Counted from the first letter of the stretch, positions 34,912-43,168 are shown. The stretch: 64,000 bases of DNA from Methylorubrum rhodesianum (GCF_014199985.1 NZ_JACHOS010000022.1:17769-81768), one strand, 5' to 3'. Notes: generated by a model from the letters alone, not told the origin. A program made the numbers and translations.

Positions 34912-35256
34912 AACGCAGCCACATCATTTTCGGTGCGAGCATAGGTCCACCTGTGCAGCGTTGCATGTCTCAACCAACAGCTGCGCTCCGCAATGGCGAC
35001 CTACGGGTACGGCGAAATTCAGCGCTCTTTGTCGAGCCACTGTCTTCCGAATGTCTGCTGCACCACATTGAGCGGTCCTTCGTCATCGGCCGTATGTATG
35101 ACCGCTTTGGGTCGCAAGCGGCGGTTCAGGCGTGGCTAGCCCGATGTCGGCTCCTGGCGCACAGCCGAACAACCGACGTGCGAACTCCTGACCCCTAGTG
35201 CCGTGCCCGAGCGGTTTGGGACGGTTGGAGAGTCGGGACGTTGAGGGGTGAAGGAG
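34912..35256. other. Non-coding region with a dispersed repeat
   Basis: No gene is supported. The stretch around 35157-35200 (GGCGCACAGCCGAACAA, then GTGCGAACTC and TGACCC) recurs at about 41657-41700 with few changes and in the same orientation. From about 35200 the sequence GTGCCGTGCCCGAGCGG looks like the terminal end of an IS630-type element whose transposase start follows. Confidence 0.5.
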
Positions 35257-35257
35257 G

Positions 35258-35497
35258 ATGCCGATGCCTTCACCCTTGTCCGTCGATCTCCGCCAGCGTG
35301 TCGTCTCTGCTGTTTCGGAGGGCGCGTCCTGTCATCAGGCGGCAGCCCGGTTCGGGGTCAGCGTGTCCACCTTGATGTTGGGCAGCGACGCGGCTTGGGA
35401 CAAGCTGAGGCCCTACGGGATCAAGCGGATCGTCGAGCGGCATCCGACAGAGGCGGCGAAGATCATCGTCGGCGAGCGCGAGATCCAGGTGCGCTGA
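35258..35497 (+). pseudogene. Truncated IS630-type transposase start fused to unknown sequence
   Basis: The first 34 residues (SPLSVDLRQRVVSAVSEGAS, CHQAAARFGVSVST) match the helix-turn-helix of IS630 transposases, compare SVDLRDRVVAAIEAGAS in the intact element nearby. They are followed by AAWDKLRPYGIKRIVERHPT and EAAKIIVGEREIQVR, which is not transposase and which I do not recognise. GGAGG precedes the start. This is a recombination joint, not a working gene. Confidence 0.5.
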
Positions 35498-35564
35498 CCA
35501 AGCGCCGAGGGATCCGCCAGCGCACGGCAGGGGCTGCATTATTTCGGCCCGACTGCTGGACCTA

Positions 35565-36606
35565 GAGCAGCATTCGATCAGGTTGGATCATATGCGTCGT
35601 AACCTGCGGCGGCGAGATAGCGGCGGCATTCGGCTGACGGGAAGCGTCTGAAGGCTCGGTGGATAGTGTTCCAGAGGTCGCTGATCGTGCGAGCGGCTTC
35701 GGCACGAAGAATGACCTTGAGCTTGGCGAAGGCGAGTTCGATCGGATTGAAGTCGGGGGAATATGCCGGCAGGTAGAGCAGCCTCGCTCCCGCCGCCTCG
35801 ACGCGCTCACGGATACCGCTGACCTTGTGGGCGGGCAGATTGTCGAGCACGACCGTGTCACCGGGCCTGAGAGCTGGGACAAGGGTTTCTTCGACATAGC
35901 CGCGGAAGCGAGCGCCCGTCATCGGTCCATCGAAGAGTGCGGTGGCCGTCAGGCCGCTTCTGCGCAGGCCGGCCGTGACCGTGATGGTCTTCCAGTGGCC
36001 GAACGGCACTGCGACCCGGCAGCGTTCGCCGCGCGGGGCCCGCCCATAGCGGCGGACCATCTTCGTGTTGGTGGCGGTCTCGTCGAGTAACACGAGCCTG
36101 TCCGGGTCGAGATCGAGTTGGTGCTCGAACCAGGACAGGCGTGCGGCCTTCACGTCCTCCCGCTCCTGCTCGGCGGCGTGGGCGGTGTTTTTTTTGCGCG
36201 TGCTGCCGTGGCGCTTGAAGAAGCGGGACAGGCTACTGACCCCGACCCGCAGGCCTCGTTCGGCCAGACGGTCGCGCAGCTCATGCAAGTACAGCTCGGG
36301 CTGTGCTTCGTAGGTCTGCCGGATCAGATCAGCCTGCGCCTCGATGGTGTGCGAGCGTTGATCGCCGCCCATCGGCCCTCCTGCACGAAGGCCCCGTGCC
36401 AGCGCACAGCGCTGGCCGGGCTGACCTCGAAGCGCCGTGCCGCTTCCCGGCGCGAGGCCCCAGCTTCGATTGCGGCCACGACGCGGTCGCGCAGATCAAC
36501 GGACAAGGCAGCCGCCATCGGCTCTCCTCCTCGGAAAGCCGTCCATCGAATCACAAATCCGTCCCAGCCGAAACCCCAGACGATTCAATCCGGTCGGTGC
36601 CTGCTC
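35565..36606 (-). mobile_element. IS630-family insertion sequence
   Basis: The element is bounded by imperfect inverted repeats GAGCAGCATTCGATCAGG (left) and GAGCAGGCACCGACCGG (right, reverse complement), and flanked by TA on both sides (35563-35564, 36607-36608), the IS630 target duplication. The length is about 1042 bases. It carries a two-frame transposase on the minus strand. Confidence 0.85.
35578..36518 (-). CDS. IS630-family transposase, two frames
   Basis: OrfA (ATG 36518) has MAAALSVDLRDRVVAAIEAG and the helix-turn-helix RREAARRFEVSPASAVRW. OrfB, in another frame from about 36372, has SRFFKRHGSTRKKNT, LVLLDETATNTKMVRRYGRA, TVVLDNLPAHKVSGI and YLPAYSPDFNPIELAFAKLK, giving the three acidic DDE residues. 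The frames overlap by about 49 bases, so translation needs frameshifting as in many IS630 members. It may be active. Confidence 0.82.
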
Positions 36607-36666
36607 TAGACGGTGCTACGCAATCTTGTGACTCGCATTTGCCGCCAGTGTCGGCATTTAAGCGAT

Positions 36667-36873
36667 ATGAAGATCCTCGCGATTTATTTTCGAGCAAAGG
36701 CCGAGCTCTGCCGGGAGTTGGCAGATACTATATCCGACCAACGAAATCAGGTTGCTTCAAAACTTCGCAGCATGGCTGACGAGTTTGAGCAGAACGCGAG
36801 CGTTCTCGAAGACCGGCTTGCGAATGAGGGTGAGGCGGAAGAAGTACAGATTAATAATCCCGACCGCCACTGA
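36667..36873 (+). CDS. Small hypothetical protein
   Basis: This 68-residue helical, acidic protein has MKILAIYFRAKAELCRELAD, RNQVASKLRSMADEFEQNAS and VLEDRLANEGEAEEV. Rhizobiales genomes hold many short proteins with this YRxKAExCRxLAD-like start; none has a known function. The start is chosen at ATG 36667 because the in-frame codons before it are basic and unlike the family. It begins 60 bases after the IS630 element. Confidence 0.55.
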   Translation: MKILAIYFRAKAELCRELADTISDQRNQVASKLRSMADEFEQNASVLEDRLANEGEAEEVQINNPDRH

Positions 36874-36904
36874 CCTATAGACATCCGAAGGACAGGCGGA
36901 TCCT

Positions 36905-36999
36905 GCAGCGAGGACAGAGGCATGGCGACAGGCGCCAGCGATGATGACTGCATGGCCAAGGTGCGGAAGCGGATGCTCACGGCGGCGCGGGGAGCTTGA
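36905..36999 (+). pseudogene. Fragment of the gene found intact at 50997-51356
   Basis: ATGGCGACAGGCGCCAGCGA followed by TGATGACTGCATGGCCAAGG encodes ASDDDCMAKVRKRMLTAA. It corresponds to ASDDDRMAEVQKQMLATN in the hypothetical protein at 50997-51356. Only about 25 codons remain before a stop. Confidence 0.5.
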
Positions 37000-37080
37000 A
37001 ACGAAAAACCCCGCCGCGGCTGAGCCGGGCGGGATCAGTCTGCCATGTAAGTCAAAACCCGCTGAAGGGCGGGCATGAGG
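36996..37080 (-). repeat. Terminator-like repeat, copy 2
   Basis: GAAACGAAAAACCCCGCCGC followed by GGCTGAGCCGGGCGG is the reverse complement of the sequence at about 180-220, and the nearby AACCCGCTGAAGGGCGGG pairs with the second part of that repeat. Read on the minus strand it ends in a T run after a GC-rich stem, so it can serve as a terminator. Confidence 0.55.
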
Positions 37081-37200
37081 CAGACGGACCGGGGAGACGG
37101 TTTCATCCCCAACCGACCATGCACCGAGATCATTCGACCCGTGAGCAGCCTGTGTGGAGAAGGCTATCCCTGTCGAGCGCTATCCCGGCAATAGGCCGGC

Positions 37201-37386
37201 ATGCAGAAGCTCGCGATCCTCCTCGAAATCGTCATGCTCATCCTCCTTGGCATCGCGCTGTCTGCCGTCGGGCTCTACGTTCTAGAGGTGGCGTTTGGGG
37301 TGCCGCTTGAACAAAAAGACCCTGCGCCGGCGGACCGGGCGGGGCTGATGACACGGCGTCAGGTCGGCGCGGGCCTGCCGCTATAA
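37201..37386 (+). CDS. Putative small membrane protein
   Basis: This is a 61-residue frame with one strong membrane helix at residues 4-32 (LAILLEIVMLILLGIALSAV, then GLYVLEV) and a hydrophilic tail. No clear ribosome-binding site and no known family. The hydrophobic pattern is protein-like, but the evidence is weak. Confidence 0.35.
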   Translation: MQKLAILLEIVMLILLGIALSAVGLYVLEVAFGVPLEQKDPAPADRAGLMTRRQVGAGLPL

Positions 37387-37566
37387 CGTTCGCCAGAGCG
37401 CTTCCAGTCCACGCTCCAGGCAAGCGCGCTTGATCCCTGACCATGCATACTCAGCGGGCGATGCAACCCAACGTTTGTTGACTTGTAGTTTTGCGTTTTG
37501 TTGGCTACAACCCTTGTCCCCAATTGGCCTCCCATCGCAAGACTCCAACCGGGCGGACTCCGAAAC

Positions 37567-37974
37567 ATGAGCACATCCGTTCCGAAGCCTAGGCACACCA
37601 CTGAGGCTGATCGCATCGTAGGGCTCAGGATCACCACGCTGCGCAAGGCGCGAGGCCTGAGCCAGACTGCCCTTGGGACCGCCGTGGGCGTAACGTTCCA
37701 GCAGGTCCAGAAGTACGAGAAGGGCCTGAACCGCGTCGGCGCCGGGCGCCTGAGCGAGATCGCCCATCTCCTCGAAGTGCCGGTTTCCGCCTTCTTCGAA
37801 GAGGCCGATGGCGCCACTGCCCAGAAGCAGACAGAGGTAGTCGACTTTCTGCGGGTCCACGGAGCTGTCGATCTGCTGCGCGCCTTCGCCACGATCGAGG
37901 ACGATCAGCTGCGCCGCAAGGTTCTAGCGATCGTCCGCAGCGTTGCTCGTACCGTTTCAGCAAAAAGCTCGTAA
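37567..37974 (+). CDS. Xre-family transcriptional regulator, copy 1
   Basis: This 135-residue DNA-binding protein has the helix-turn-helix at residues 15-70: GLRITTLRKARGLSQTALGT, AVGVTFQQVQKYEKGLNRVG and AGRLSEIAHLLEVPVSAFFE. The C-terminal third (VDFLRVHGAVDLLRAFATIE) is a small helical dimer domain typical of alphaproteobacterial Xre proteins of this length. It is nearly identical to the protein at 52170-52577, and the sequence upstream of both is conserved (GTTGACTTGT and TTTTGCGTTTTG). It converges with a phage-module gene whose end overlaps its own. Confidence 0.88.
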   Translation: MSTSVPKPRHTTEADRIVGLRITTLRKARGLSQTALGTAVGVTFQQVQKYEKGLNRVGAGRLSEIAHLLEVPVSAFFEEADGATAQKQTEVVDFLRVHGAVDLLRAFATIEDDQLRRKVLAIVRSVARTVSAKSS

Positions 37975-38231
37975 GATCTGAAAGATCCGCCAAGCGGTGT
38001 CTGCCGCTCCACGCACAGCGCCCGCACCACCTCCTCCGGTGTCTTCCGGGCGAATGTCACAATCGGCCCAATGGTGATCTCGGACCGGGCGTGCAGCCGC
38101 TCGCCCAGCGCGCTGATGACCGGGCTGATGCGCTTGCACGGCCCAATGAACAGGTAAGCTCGAGCGTCCTTGGCCGGCTTCCCGCTCGCAAGCATGCCGA
38201 CTAGGGTGACCGCAATGAAGCAGGGCGTCAT
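37905..38231 (-). CDS. Hypothetical protein of the phage-like module
   Basis: This is a 108-residue frame: MTPCFIAVTLVGMLASGKPA (hydrophobic start), then AYLFIGPCKRISPVISALGE, RLHARSEITIGPIVTFARKT and PEEVVRALCVERQTP. The ATG overlaps the stop of the upstream gene at 38228 by four bases (ATGA), supporting real translation. The last 70 bases are antisense to the end of the Xre gene. A second, frameshifted copy lies at 52570-52790 next to the second Xre gene. No known family. Confidence 0.5.
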   Translation of the reverse strand: MTPCFIAVTLVGMLASGKPAKDARAYLFIGPCKRISPVISALGERLHARSEITIGPIVTFARKTPEEVVRALCVERQTPLGGSFRSYELFAETVRATLRTIARTLRRS

Positions 38232-38620
38232 CGTCGCCCACCTCGCGGCGGATTTTCGTGCGTGTCGTCGTGGTGGTTCAGTACGTCAGTGAGCCGCTGG
38301 AGCACCTGCGCGAACTGGCTAGCGTGCTGCGCCTCCTCCGAGGTCGTGTCCGCCCGGATCGCCACGGTCAGATCCTTGATCGCCGCGGTGAGGTCGACCA
38401 CCGCCATGCTGTCGGACAGCGCTGTGCCAGCCACCTGCGCCACGTCCCGCGCTACCTCTGGCTTCAGCGCCTCCGCCTTCTGCGTCTCGATGCGGTAGTC
38501 GAAGAAGGTCATCAGGAAGCCGGTCAGCGGGACGAGGAGGGCGGCGGCTGCGGCGCTGACCGCGACGATGATCGCGGGCCAGGTATCAAGCTGCGGAAGA
38601 GGATCAGGAGCTGCCGCCAC
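38228..38620 (-). CDS. Hypothetical membrane protein of the phage-like module
   Basis: This 130-residue protein has one N-terminal membrane helix (WPAIIVAVSAAAAALLVPLT, GFLMTFF) followed by a soluble helical part (ALKPEVARDVAQVAGTALSD, AIKDLTVAIRADTT) rich in charged residues. Small proteins like this sit next to holins and endolysins in phage lysis regions, but no family is recognised. It overlaps the upstream broken gene by 17 bases and the downstream gene by four. Confidence 0.6.
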   Translation of the reverse strand: MAAAPDPLPQLDTWPAIIVAVSAAAAALLVPLTGFLMTFFDYRIETQKAEALKPEVARDVAQVAGTALSDSMAVVDLTAAIKDLTVAIRADTTSEEAQHASQFAQVLQRLTDVLNHHDDTHENPPRGGRR

Positions 38621-39093
38621 CGTTCTGCCTCCTGCGTGCTCTGAACCCGAACGTGTCTTCCGCCGCCATGTCGCTGGCCGCGCGTCCTGAGGCGTGCAGC
38701 TGGGCGAAGGCGAGGATGGTGTAGACGGCGACGTCCGTCGTGATGGGCGGCGCTGTGAGCAGGAAGCCGAGGGCGATCGCGAGCCAGAACACGAAGCCGC
38801 CGAGGCAGCCCAGGGTGCGGATGAGCGAGGTTTCGCGCCCGCGCCGCCCGTTCATCCAGAGCGCTAGGAGACGGACGGAGCCGAAGAACAGGCACAGCGC
38901 GCCGCGCCTTCCACTCGCTGATGAGCGAGGCGATGACACGGAAGCTCTCGTTGCCGAAGGTGTTGGTCGGCGCAGCCAGCACGAGGCCGACGGCGATCAG
39001 CGAGAGCCAGATTTCAGCCCAGCGGGACTGTTCGTAGCGGAGCGCACGGCGGATCCGCTCGTTGATGGCGGGATCGGGTCATAGACCAGCATC
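38604..39093 (-). pseudogene. Phage-module membrane protein, frameshifted twice
   Basis: From ATG 39093 the sense runs MLVYDPIP, shifts to AINERIRRALRYEQSRWAEI, WLSLIAVGLVLAAPTNTFGN and FRVIASLISEWKARR, then shifts to ALCLFFGSVRLLALWMNGRR, CLGGFVFWLAIALGFLLTAP and the end at 38604. Joined, this gives about 163 residues with three to four membrane helices, as expected of a holin-like or superinfection protein. Two single-base indels break it. Codon quality is good on both sides of each break. Confidence 0.6.
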
Positions 39094-39139
39094 CGCTTGC
39101 CCTTTCCGATCCGTCCCGTCCGTGCGGTGTGGGGCATGC

Positions 39140-39706
39140 TCAGCGCTGAACCATCTCGTCCGCTTGCCGCAACTCGTCGGCAGACGGCGGGGCAAAGCCG
39201 CCGATCCGGTCGAGCGCAGGGATCAGCACGTTCTGCTCGCTGGCATAGTCGTCGAGATCGAGCTTGCGGAACATGCCGGCTGCGATGCCGTCCGGACCGC
39301 CGGCCGCCTTGATGACCGCGGGCGGGGCCGTGTCGATGATGTACTGCGTGCCCTTGGCGATCACCGGCACCGCCACACTGGCCGACAGGGTCTTGCCCTT
39401 GGCCGCGCCCTGGACCGCGTTCAGACCGAAGCCGACGGCCGCCTCGAGCATCATCTCGACGCGCCGCTGCGAGAGGAACAGGGTCGCCCACGGGTAGACC
39501 TTGCGGATGGCCTGGATGACGTAGCCGGCGATGATCGGGATGAGGATGGTGAGGATCGGCTCGCGCAGGGACACAGCGAGCGCAACGAGCCAGTCGCCCC
39601 AGGGTGCGATCACCGCCTTGTCGCCGACGGTGGCGATCTCAGCGGCGAGGGCGGGCGACACGAAACAGGCGAGCGCCAGCGCCGCGAGCAGAAGCACACG
39701 GGTCAT
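39140..39706 (-). CDS. Hypothetical exported protein of the phage-like module
   Basis: This 188-residue protein has a clean signal peptide (MTRVLLLAALALACFVSPAL, cleavage near ALAAE), a membrane-like stretch (LREPILTILIPIIAGYVIQA), then a soluble region (RVEMMLEAAVGFGLNAVQGA, VPVIAKGTQYIIDTAPPAVI, FRKLDLDDYASEQNVL). The 5' end is repeated as a remnant at 3480-3558. It lies between an endolysin remnant and small membrane proteins, which suggests a cell-envelope role in phage release; function unknown. Confidence 0.65.
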   Translation of the reverse strand: MTRVLLLAALALACFVSPALAAEIATVGDKAVIAPWGDWLVALAVSLREPILTILIPIIAGYVIQAIRKVYPWATLFLSQRRVEMMLEAAVGFGLNAVQGAAKGKTLSASVAVPVIAKGTQYIIDTAPPAVIKAAGGPDGIAAGMFRKLDLDDYASEQNVLIPALDRIGGFAPPSADELRQADEMVQR

Positions 39707-39771
39707 GGTGATGGTCCTGATGGTGGGGATGCGCGGCGGGCCCGGCCGGCTCGGTCACTACTATCGTGCTA

Positions 39772-40619
39772 GGTAGGGGACTCATTCAGGTCCATGCAAC
39801 GACGCAGGACACGAGCGCGACGGCGGCCAGATAGTTGCAAGACAAGCGGTCATAGCGGGTCGCGATGCGCCGCCAGTTTTTGAGATGGCCGAATAAGCGC
39901 TCGATCCGATTGCGCCGCCGATATGCGATCCGGCCGTACTTGTAGGGGACCGTCCGGGTGGCCGTGGATGGGATGGTGGCGATCACCTTGCGGCTCTTCA
40001 GCCAATCCCTCAGGCTCTGTGCGTCGTAGGCCTTGTCGGCAATCAGGCGCTTGGGCGGCACGACGGCCTGCAGCAGAGGCAGCGCCATGCTGATGTCGGC
40101 CACGTTGCCCGGCGTCAGGGCGAACGCAACCGGTCGGCCACGACCATCGGCCAAGCAATGGATTTTGCTCGTGAACCCGCCGCGCGAGCGGCCGATGACT
40201 TGGCTCCAGGCCCCCCTTTTCCGCCGGATGCCGAGCGGTGTGCCTTCACGTGAGAGGCATCGAGCATCAGTTCCTCGGGGACAGGACCTGCGGCAGCGAT
40301 CCTGGCAAACAAGCGCTGCCAGACACCGCGCTGAGACCACCTATTGTAGCGGTTGTAGATCGTCGTGTGTGGGCCATAGGTGGAGGGCGTGTCCTGCCAA
40401 CGGCATCCGACCTTCAGCACGTGCAGGATGCCGCTGATGACCCGCCTGTCATCGACCCGAGGTTTGCCCGGTTGGCCGTGAGGCAGATGGGGCTCAATCC
40501 GCGCCCAAGCCTCATCCGAGAGCCAGAACAACCGTGCCATCGCGATCCTCCTGCGCTGGAAACCCCAAACCCAGGAAGAAAACGCAAGCGGACGCAAATG
40601 GTTGTATGAGTTCCCAACC
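39772..40619 (-). mobile_element. IS5-family (IS427-like) insertion sequence, copy B
   Basis: The inverted repeats are GGTAGGGGACTCATTCA (left) and GGTTGGGAACTCATACA (right, reverse complement). TA flanks both ends (39770-39771 and 40620-40621). The length is 848 bases. It differs clearly from copy A in sequence. It has inserted between the exported-protein gene and the endolysin remnant of the phage-like module. Confidence 0.85.
39786..40540 (-). CDS. IS5-family transposase, two frames
   Basis: The first frame starts MARLFWLSDEAWARIEPHLP and has LDASHVKAHRSASGGKGG. The second has GRSRGGFTSKIHCLADGRGR, LIADKAYDAQSLRDWLKS and RIERLFGHLKNWRRIATRYD. The change of frame lies at GGAAAAGGGGGG near 40213-40224, a slippery run suited to programmed frameshifting. 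Catalytic regions are complete. Confidence 0.83.
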
Positions 40620-40882
40620 TAGTCCGAAGGAGCTACTTGAGCGTCCTGGGAGCAACGGGCACGAAGGACTCGGCCTGCAGAACATCCGCGCCACGGTGCA
40701 GGTCGCAGATGACGGGCTGGTGCAGGGGCGCCGGCCCGTTGCCATCTGGTCGGACTCTGGCGTTCTGGGCCAGCACCCCGATCGCAGTAAGCCACTATGT
40801 TCGGCTGAGCCCCTCCGGTGCGAGGTGTATAAATCGGTGTCGTGATACCGCAGGTCGCCTTCCAATACTGCGGCAAGCGACC

Positions 40883-40922
40883 GGCGGGTCGGTATTAAGG
40901 TTCCCCTTGAGTGCCGACCCGC
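40883..40922 (+). terminator. GC hairpin, copy 1
   Basis: GCGGGTCGG and CCGACCCGC form a perfect 9-base stem, followed by GCTGCACTTACGCTTCACTC. A close copy of the whole stretch lies at about 41093-41165 and a third similar hairpin at 41446-41477. 40620-41060 has no supported gene. Confidence 0.45.
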
Positions 40923-41059
40923 TGCACTTACGCTTCACTCACGCCCGAGCGCGCGGTGCAGATGCAAGTTTCAACGCTCTAGCTTGCATTCATTATAAGA
41001 ATCGGACGCATCTTGATCTTTTTCCCAAAGCGTTAGCAGGAGTTTGCTGCCGTTCTGTC

Positions 41060-41281
41060 TGTTGCCGGTCAGCTCCTGGACAGACGGCCAGCGGGTCGGT
41101 GCCTTAGAGGGGGCGCTAGGGGCCGGCCCGCTGCTTTTAGGCCTCGCTCACACCCGAGCGCGCGCCGGCGATCGTCGTCGGCAGCTTGTGCGCCGCCGGC
41201 AGCGGCATCGCCGTTTGCTCCTGAAGGCCCGAGGTCATACCCGCGCGCCAAGAGCGCGCGCTGGATCTCAGCGACGTCCAT
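41060..41281 (-). pseudogene. Endolysin N-terminal (peptidoglycan-binding) remnant
   Basis: ATG 41281 gives MDVAEIQRALLARGYDLGPS, nearly identical to the peptidoglycan-binding repeat of the decayed endolysin at 4243-4470. An indel follows and the sense is lost. This was the first gene of the phage-like lysis module, now separated from the rest by the IS5 copy B insertion. Confidence 0.6.
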
Positions 41282-41445
41282 GTTGGTGTTCTCCGATATG
41301 GAGGAATGCTCGGCATCACCCGGCCGGCTCGGGAAAAATTCAACTAGAAATATCGTTTGTCATTTCAGTGATGCTCACTGATTGGCAAAATTCAGTGCCG
41401 CTGCGCTGATTCAGTCTGGCCAGCGGTCGGCGGGCCGGTGATCGA

Positions 41446-41477
41446 GTCCCCTCTCACCCGGCCCGCCGCCACCTACG
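41446..41477 (+). terminator. GC hairpin, copy 3
   Basis: GGCGGGCCGG and CCGGCCCGCC form a perfect 10-base stem with a loop of about 19 bases. It resembles the hairpins at 40883 and 41093 in sequence. 41480-41840 has no supported gene; it contains the second copy of the repeat also found at 35157-35200 (here 41657-41700). Confidence 0.45.
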
Positions 41478-41841
41478 ACCTCCGACGGCCATTGTAGCTT
41501 TCGCTGATGTATTGGGAAGATATTCTGGTTGTATGGTAGGATTTCACAGGCTGGTTTGCGCCAGTATGGGCGCGAGTAAGCCGTGTTGAGGCCGAGCGAG
41601 GCGGTCTTTTTTCTGCTTTGATCTTCGATCAGACGGCGCCTTTAGCCCTGAGGTGGCGCACAGCCGAACAATCGGTGCGCGAACTCTTGACCCTTAGCTG
41701 ATTTTAAGCGCTGATCCCTCGAAGAGCTGCTCTGCACCCCAAAGCAGACGCCTTGCGGACGGCCATAACATCAACAGGATCGGGCACATCGGCGAGCGGT
41801 GAGGAGGTGAAGCCAAGCCGGTCCCGTCGCCCGCCGCCTGA

Positions 41842-42588
41842 TCAGTGGTGCGCGACAAGCATCCAAATGGCCATGCCGACCATCATCAGGTTCTCGGTCA
41901 GCGAGACGAAGCCGAGCGGAACGCTGCCCGAGCCGCCGACGCAGGCGCACTTTATCTCGCGATGGTCGATGTAGACCGCCTTGACCACCGAGACGGCGCC
42001 GAGGGTACCGATGAACAGGGCCACCGGGATCGACAGCCAGTTCAAGGCGCCCGCCACCATCAGCACGCCGGCCAGCGCCTCGCAGAACGGGTAGGCGTAG
42101 GCGTAGCGGACCCAGCGCTGGGCGAGCAGGTCGTAGCCCAGGAACATCGAGGAAAAGGTCTCGACGTCCTGCAGCTTGAGGATGGCCAGCACGCACATGC
42201 TGAAGGCGATGAACCATTCGCCCGCCCTCATCGTCAGCGGCGTCCCGTAGGCCGCGTAGCTCGCCGCCAACGCCATCAGGGCGGTCATGGCGAACACGGC
42301 GACGACGGGCGTGTAGCTAGTCGCGTCCGGGTCCTTGACCGCCCTGCCGAGATGACGCCGCAGGTCGTTGTAGCCACCGATGCGCTGCCCGCCGATGAAG
42401 GTTTGCGGCGTGGTCTTCACGTCGTGCTCGGCCTTGAAGGCGTCGGTCTCCTCGCGCGTCGTTAGCCAGTGATCGTCGACCGTGAAGCCCTCTCGTTCGA
42501 GCAGGTCCTTGGTCTTCAGTCCGTAGGGGCAGACGTGCTTCTCCATCACCATCCGGTAGACGATGGCCCTGCGGGTGGTGTCGAGCAT
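41842..42588 (-). CDS. Glutaredoxin-MauE/DoxX-like fusion membrane protein
   Basis: This 248-residue protein has an N-terminal glutaredoxin domain (YRMVMEKHVCPYGLKTKDLL with a monothiol CPYG site, TTPQTFIGGQRIGGYNDLRR with the cis-Pro loop). Residues 90-248 form four to five membrane helices of the MauE/DoxX redox-associated family (EWFIAFSMCVLAILKLQDVE, GYDLLAQRWVRYAYAYPFCE, HREIKCACVGG with a CxC pair). It probably passes reducing equivalents across or within the membrane to an envelope thiol partner. It has a good start and is the first gene of the stress block, followed by a small membrane protein on the same strand upstream. Confidence 0.82.
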   Translation of the reverse strand: MLDTTRRAIVYRMVMEKHVCPYGLKTKDLLEREGFTVDDHWLTTREETDAFKAEHDVKTTPQTFIGGQRIGGYNDLRRHLGRAVKDPDATSYTPVVAVFAMTALMALAASYAAYGTPLTMRAGEWFIAFSMCVLAILKLQDVETFSSMFLGYDLLAQRWVRYAYAYPFCEALAGVLMVAGALNWLSIPVALFIGTLGAVSVVKAVYIDHREIKCACVGGSGSVPLGFVSLTENLMMVGMAIWMLVAHH

Positions 42589-42711
42589 GGATCGGCTCCT
42601 CGTTGCCGGTGGTCCTGTTCGAGGGACAACCCGCGAACCGTCGGATCGGGCACGGGCGGAGGTGACGCGTCCGCCGGCTCCGCCCGGGAGGCCCGCCGAA
42701 ACCCGTGACGG

Positions 42712-42879
42712 TCAGCCTGCCAAGTCGCCGGCGACGTTGGCCACCGCCAGCAGGCAGAGGCCCGCGAGCAAGGACGTCGCGACGACGGCCAGGACCAGAT
42801 CGGACGCGCGCGCCGCCGCAGGGCGTGGCCCGAAGGCAAGTTGCCGCCAGCGGCCCTTGCGAAGCATGGAACGGGACAT
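42712..42879 (-). CDS. Small membrane protein, 55 aa
   Basis: This is a short gene with a strong ribosome-binding site (GGAGG 7 bases before ATG 42879). The 55 residues start MSRSMLRKGRWRQLAFGP, basic, and continue into one membrane helix (ASDLVLAVVATSLLAGLCLL, AVANVAG). The positive-inside rule puts the N-terminus in the cytoplasm. Unknown function. It lies about 120 bases upstream of the glutaredoxin fusion on the same strand. Confidence 0.55.
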   Translation of the reverse strand: MSRSMLRKGRWRQLAFGPRPAAARASDLVLAVVATSLLAGLCLLAVANVAGDLAG

Positions 42880-42955
42880 GATGGGCCTCCTGCGCCCGGT
42901 TCGCGCCGGAACATGCGAATCTGGGGGGACCGCCGGCGCTCGCGAACGACCGGCA

Positions 42956-43168
42956 TCAGGACGCTAGGATACAGGCCAGGCCGACGAGCAGGAGCAGACC
43001 CACCGCCATCCCGCACGCGGCCCACAGCGGCCACGAGGTGGCGCCGTCGCCGTTGTCGTTGGCCGGACGCGGCAGCTCGCTCGGCCAGCGCCGCCACCGT
43101 CGGCAGGTCGACGGGGCCTGCAGGACCGACGGACCCGATCCGGCGTCATGGCGATGGCGACACGACAT
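42956..43168 (-). CDS. Putative small membrane protein
   Basis: The frame ends in LPRPANDNGDGATSWPLWAA followed by a helix CGMAVGLLLLVGLACILAS; RPANDN is a motif common in short Methylobacterium/Rhizobiales proteins. The start is uncertain (ATG 43168 without a clear ribosome-binding site). It overlaps the end of the next gene upstream. Confidence 0.4.
   Translation of the reverse strand: MSCRHRHDAGSGPSVLQAPSTCRRWRRWPSELPRPANDNGDGATSWPLWAACGMAVGLLLLVGLACILAS

Noticed and set aside
40860..41480. CRISPR-like array
   Set aside because: Only two or three related hairpins are present, unequally spaced and without constant-length spacers; no cas genes.
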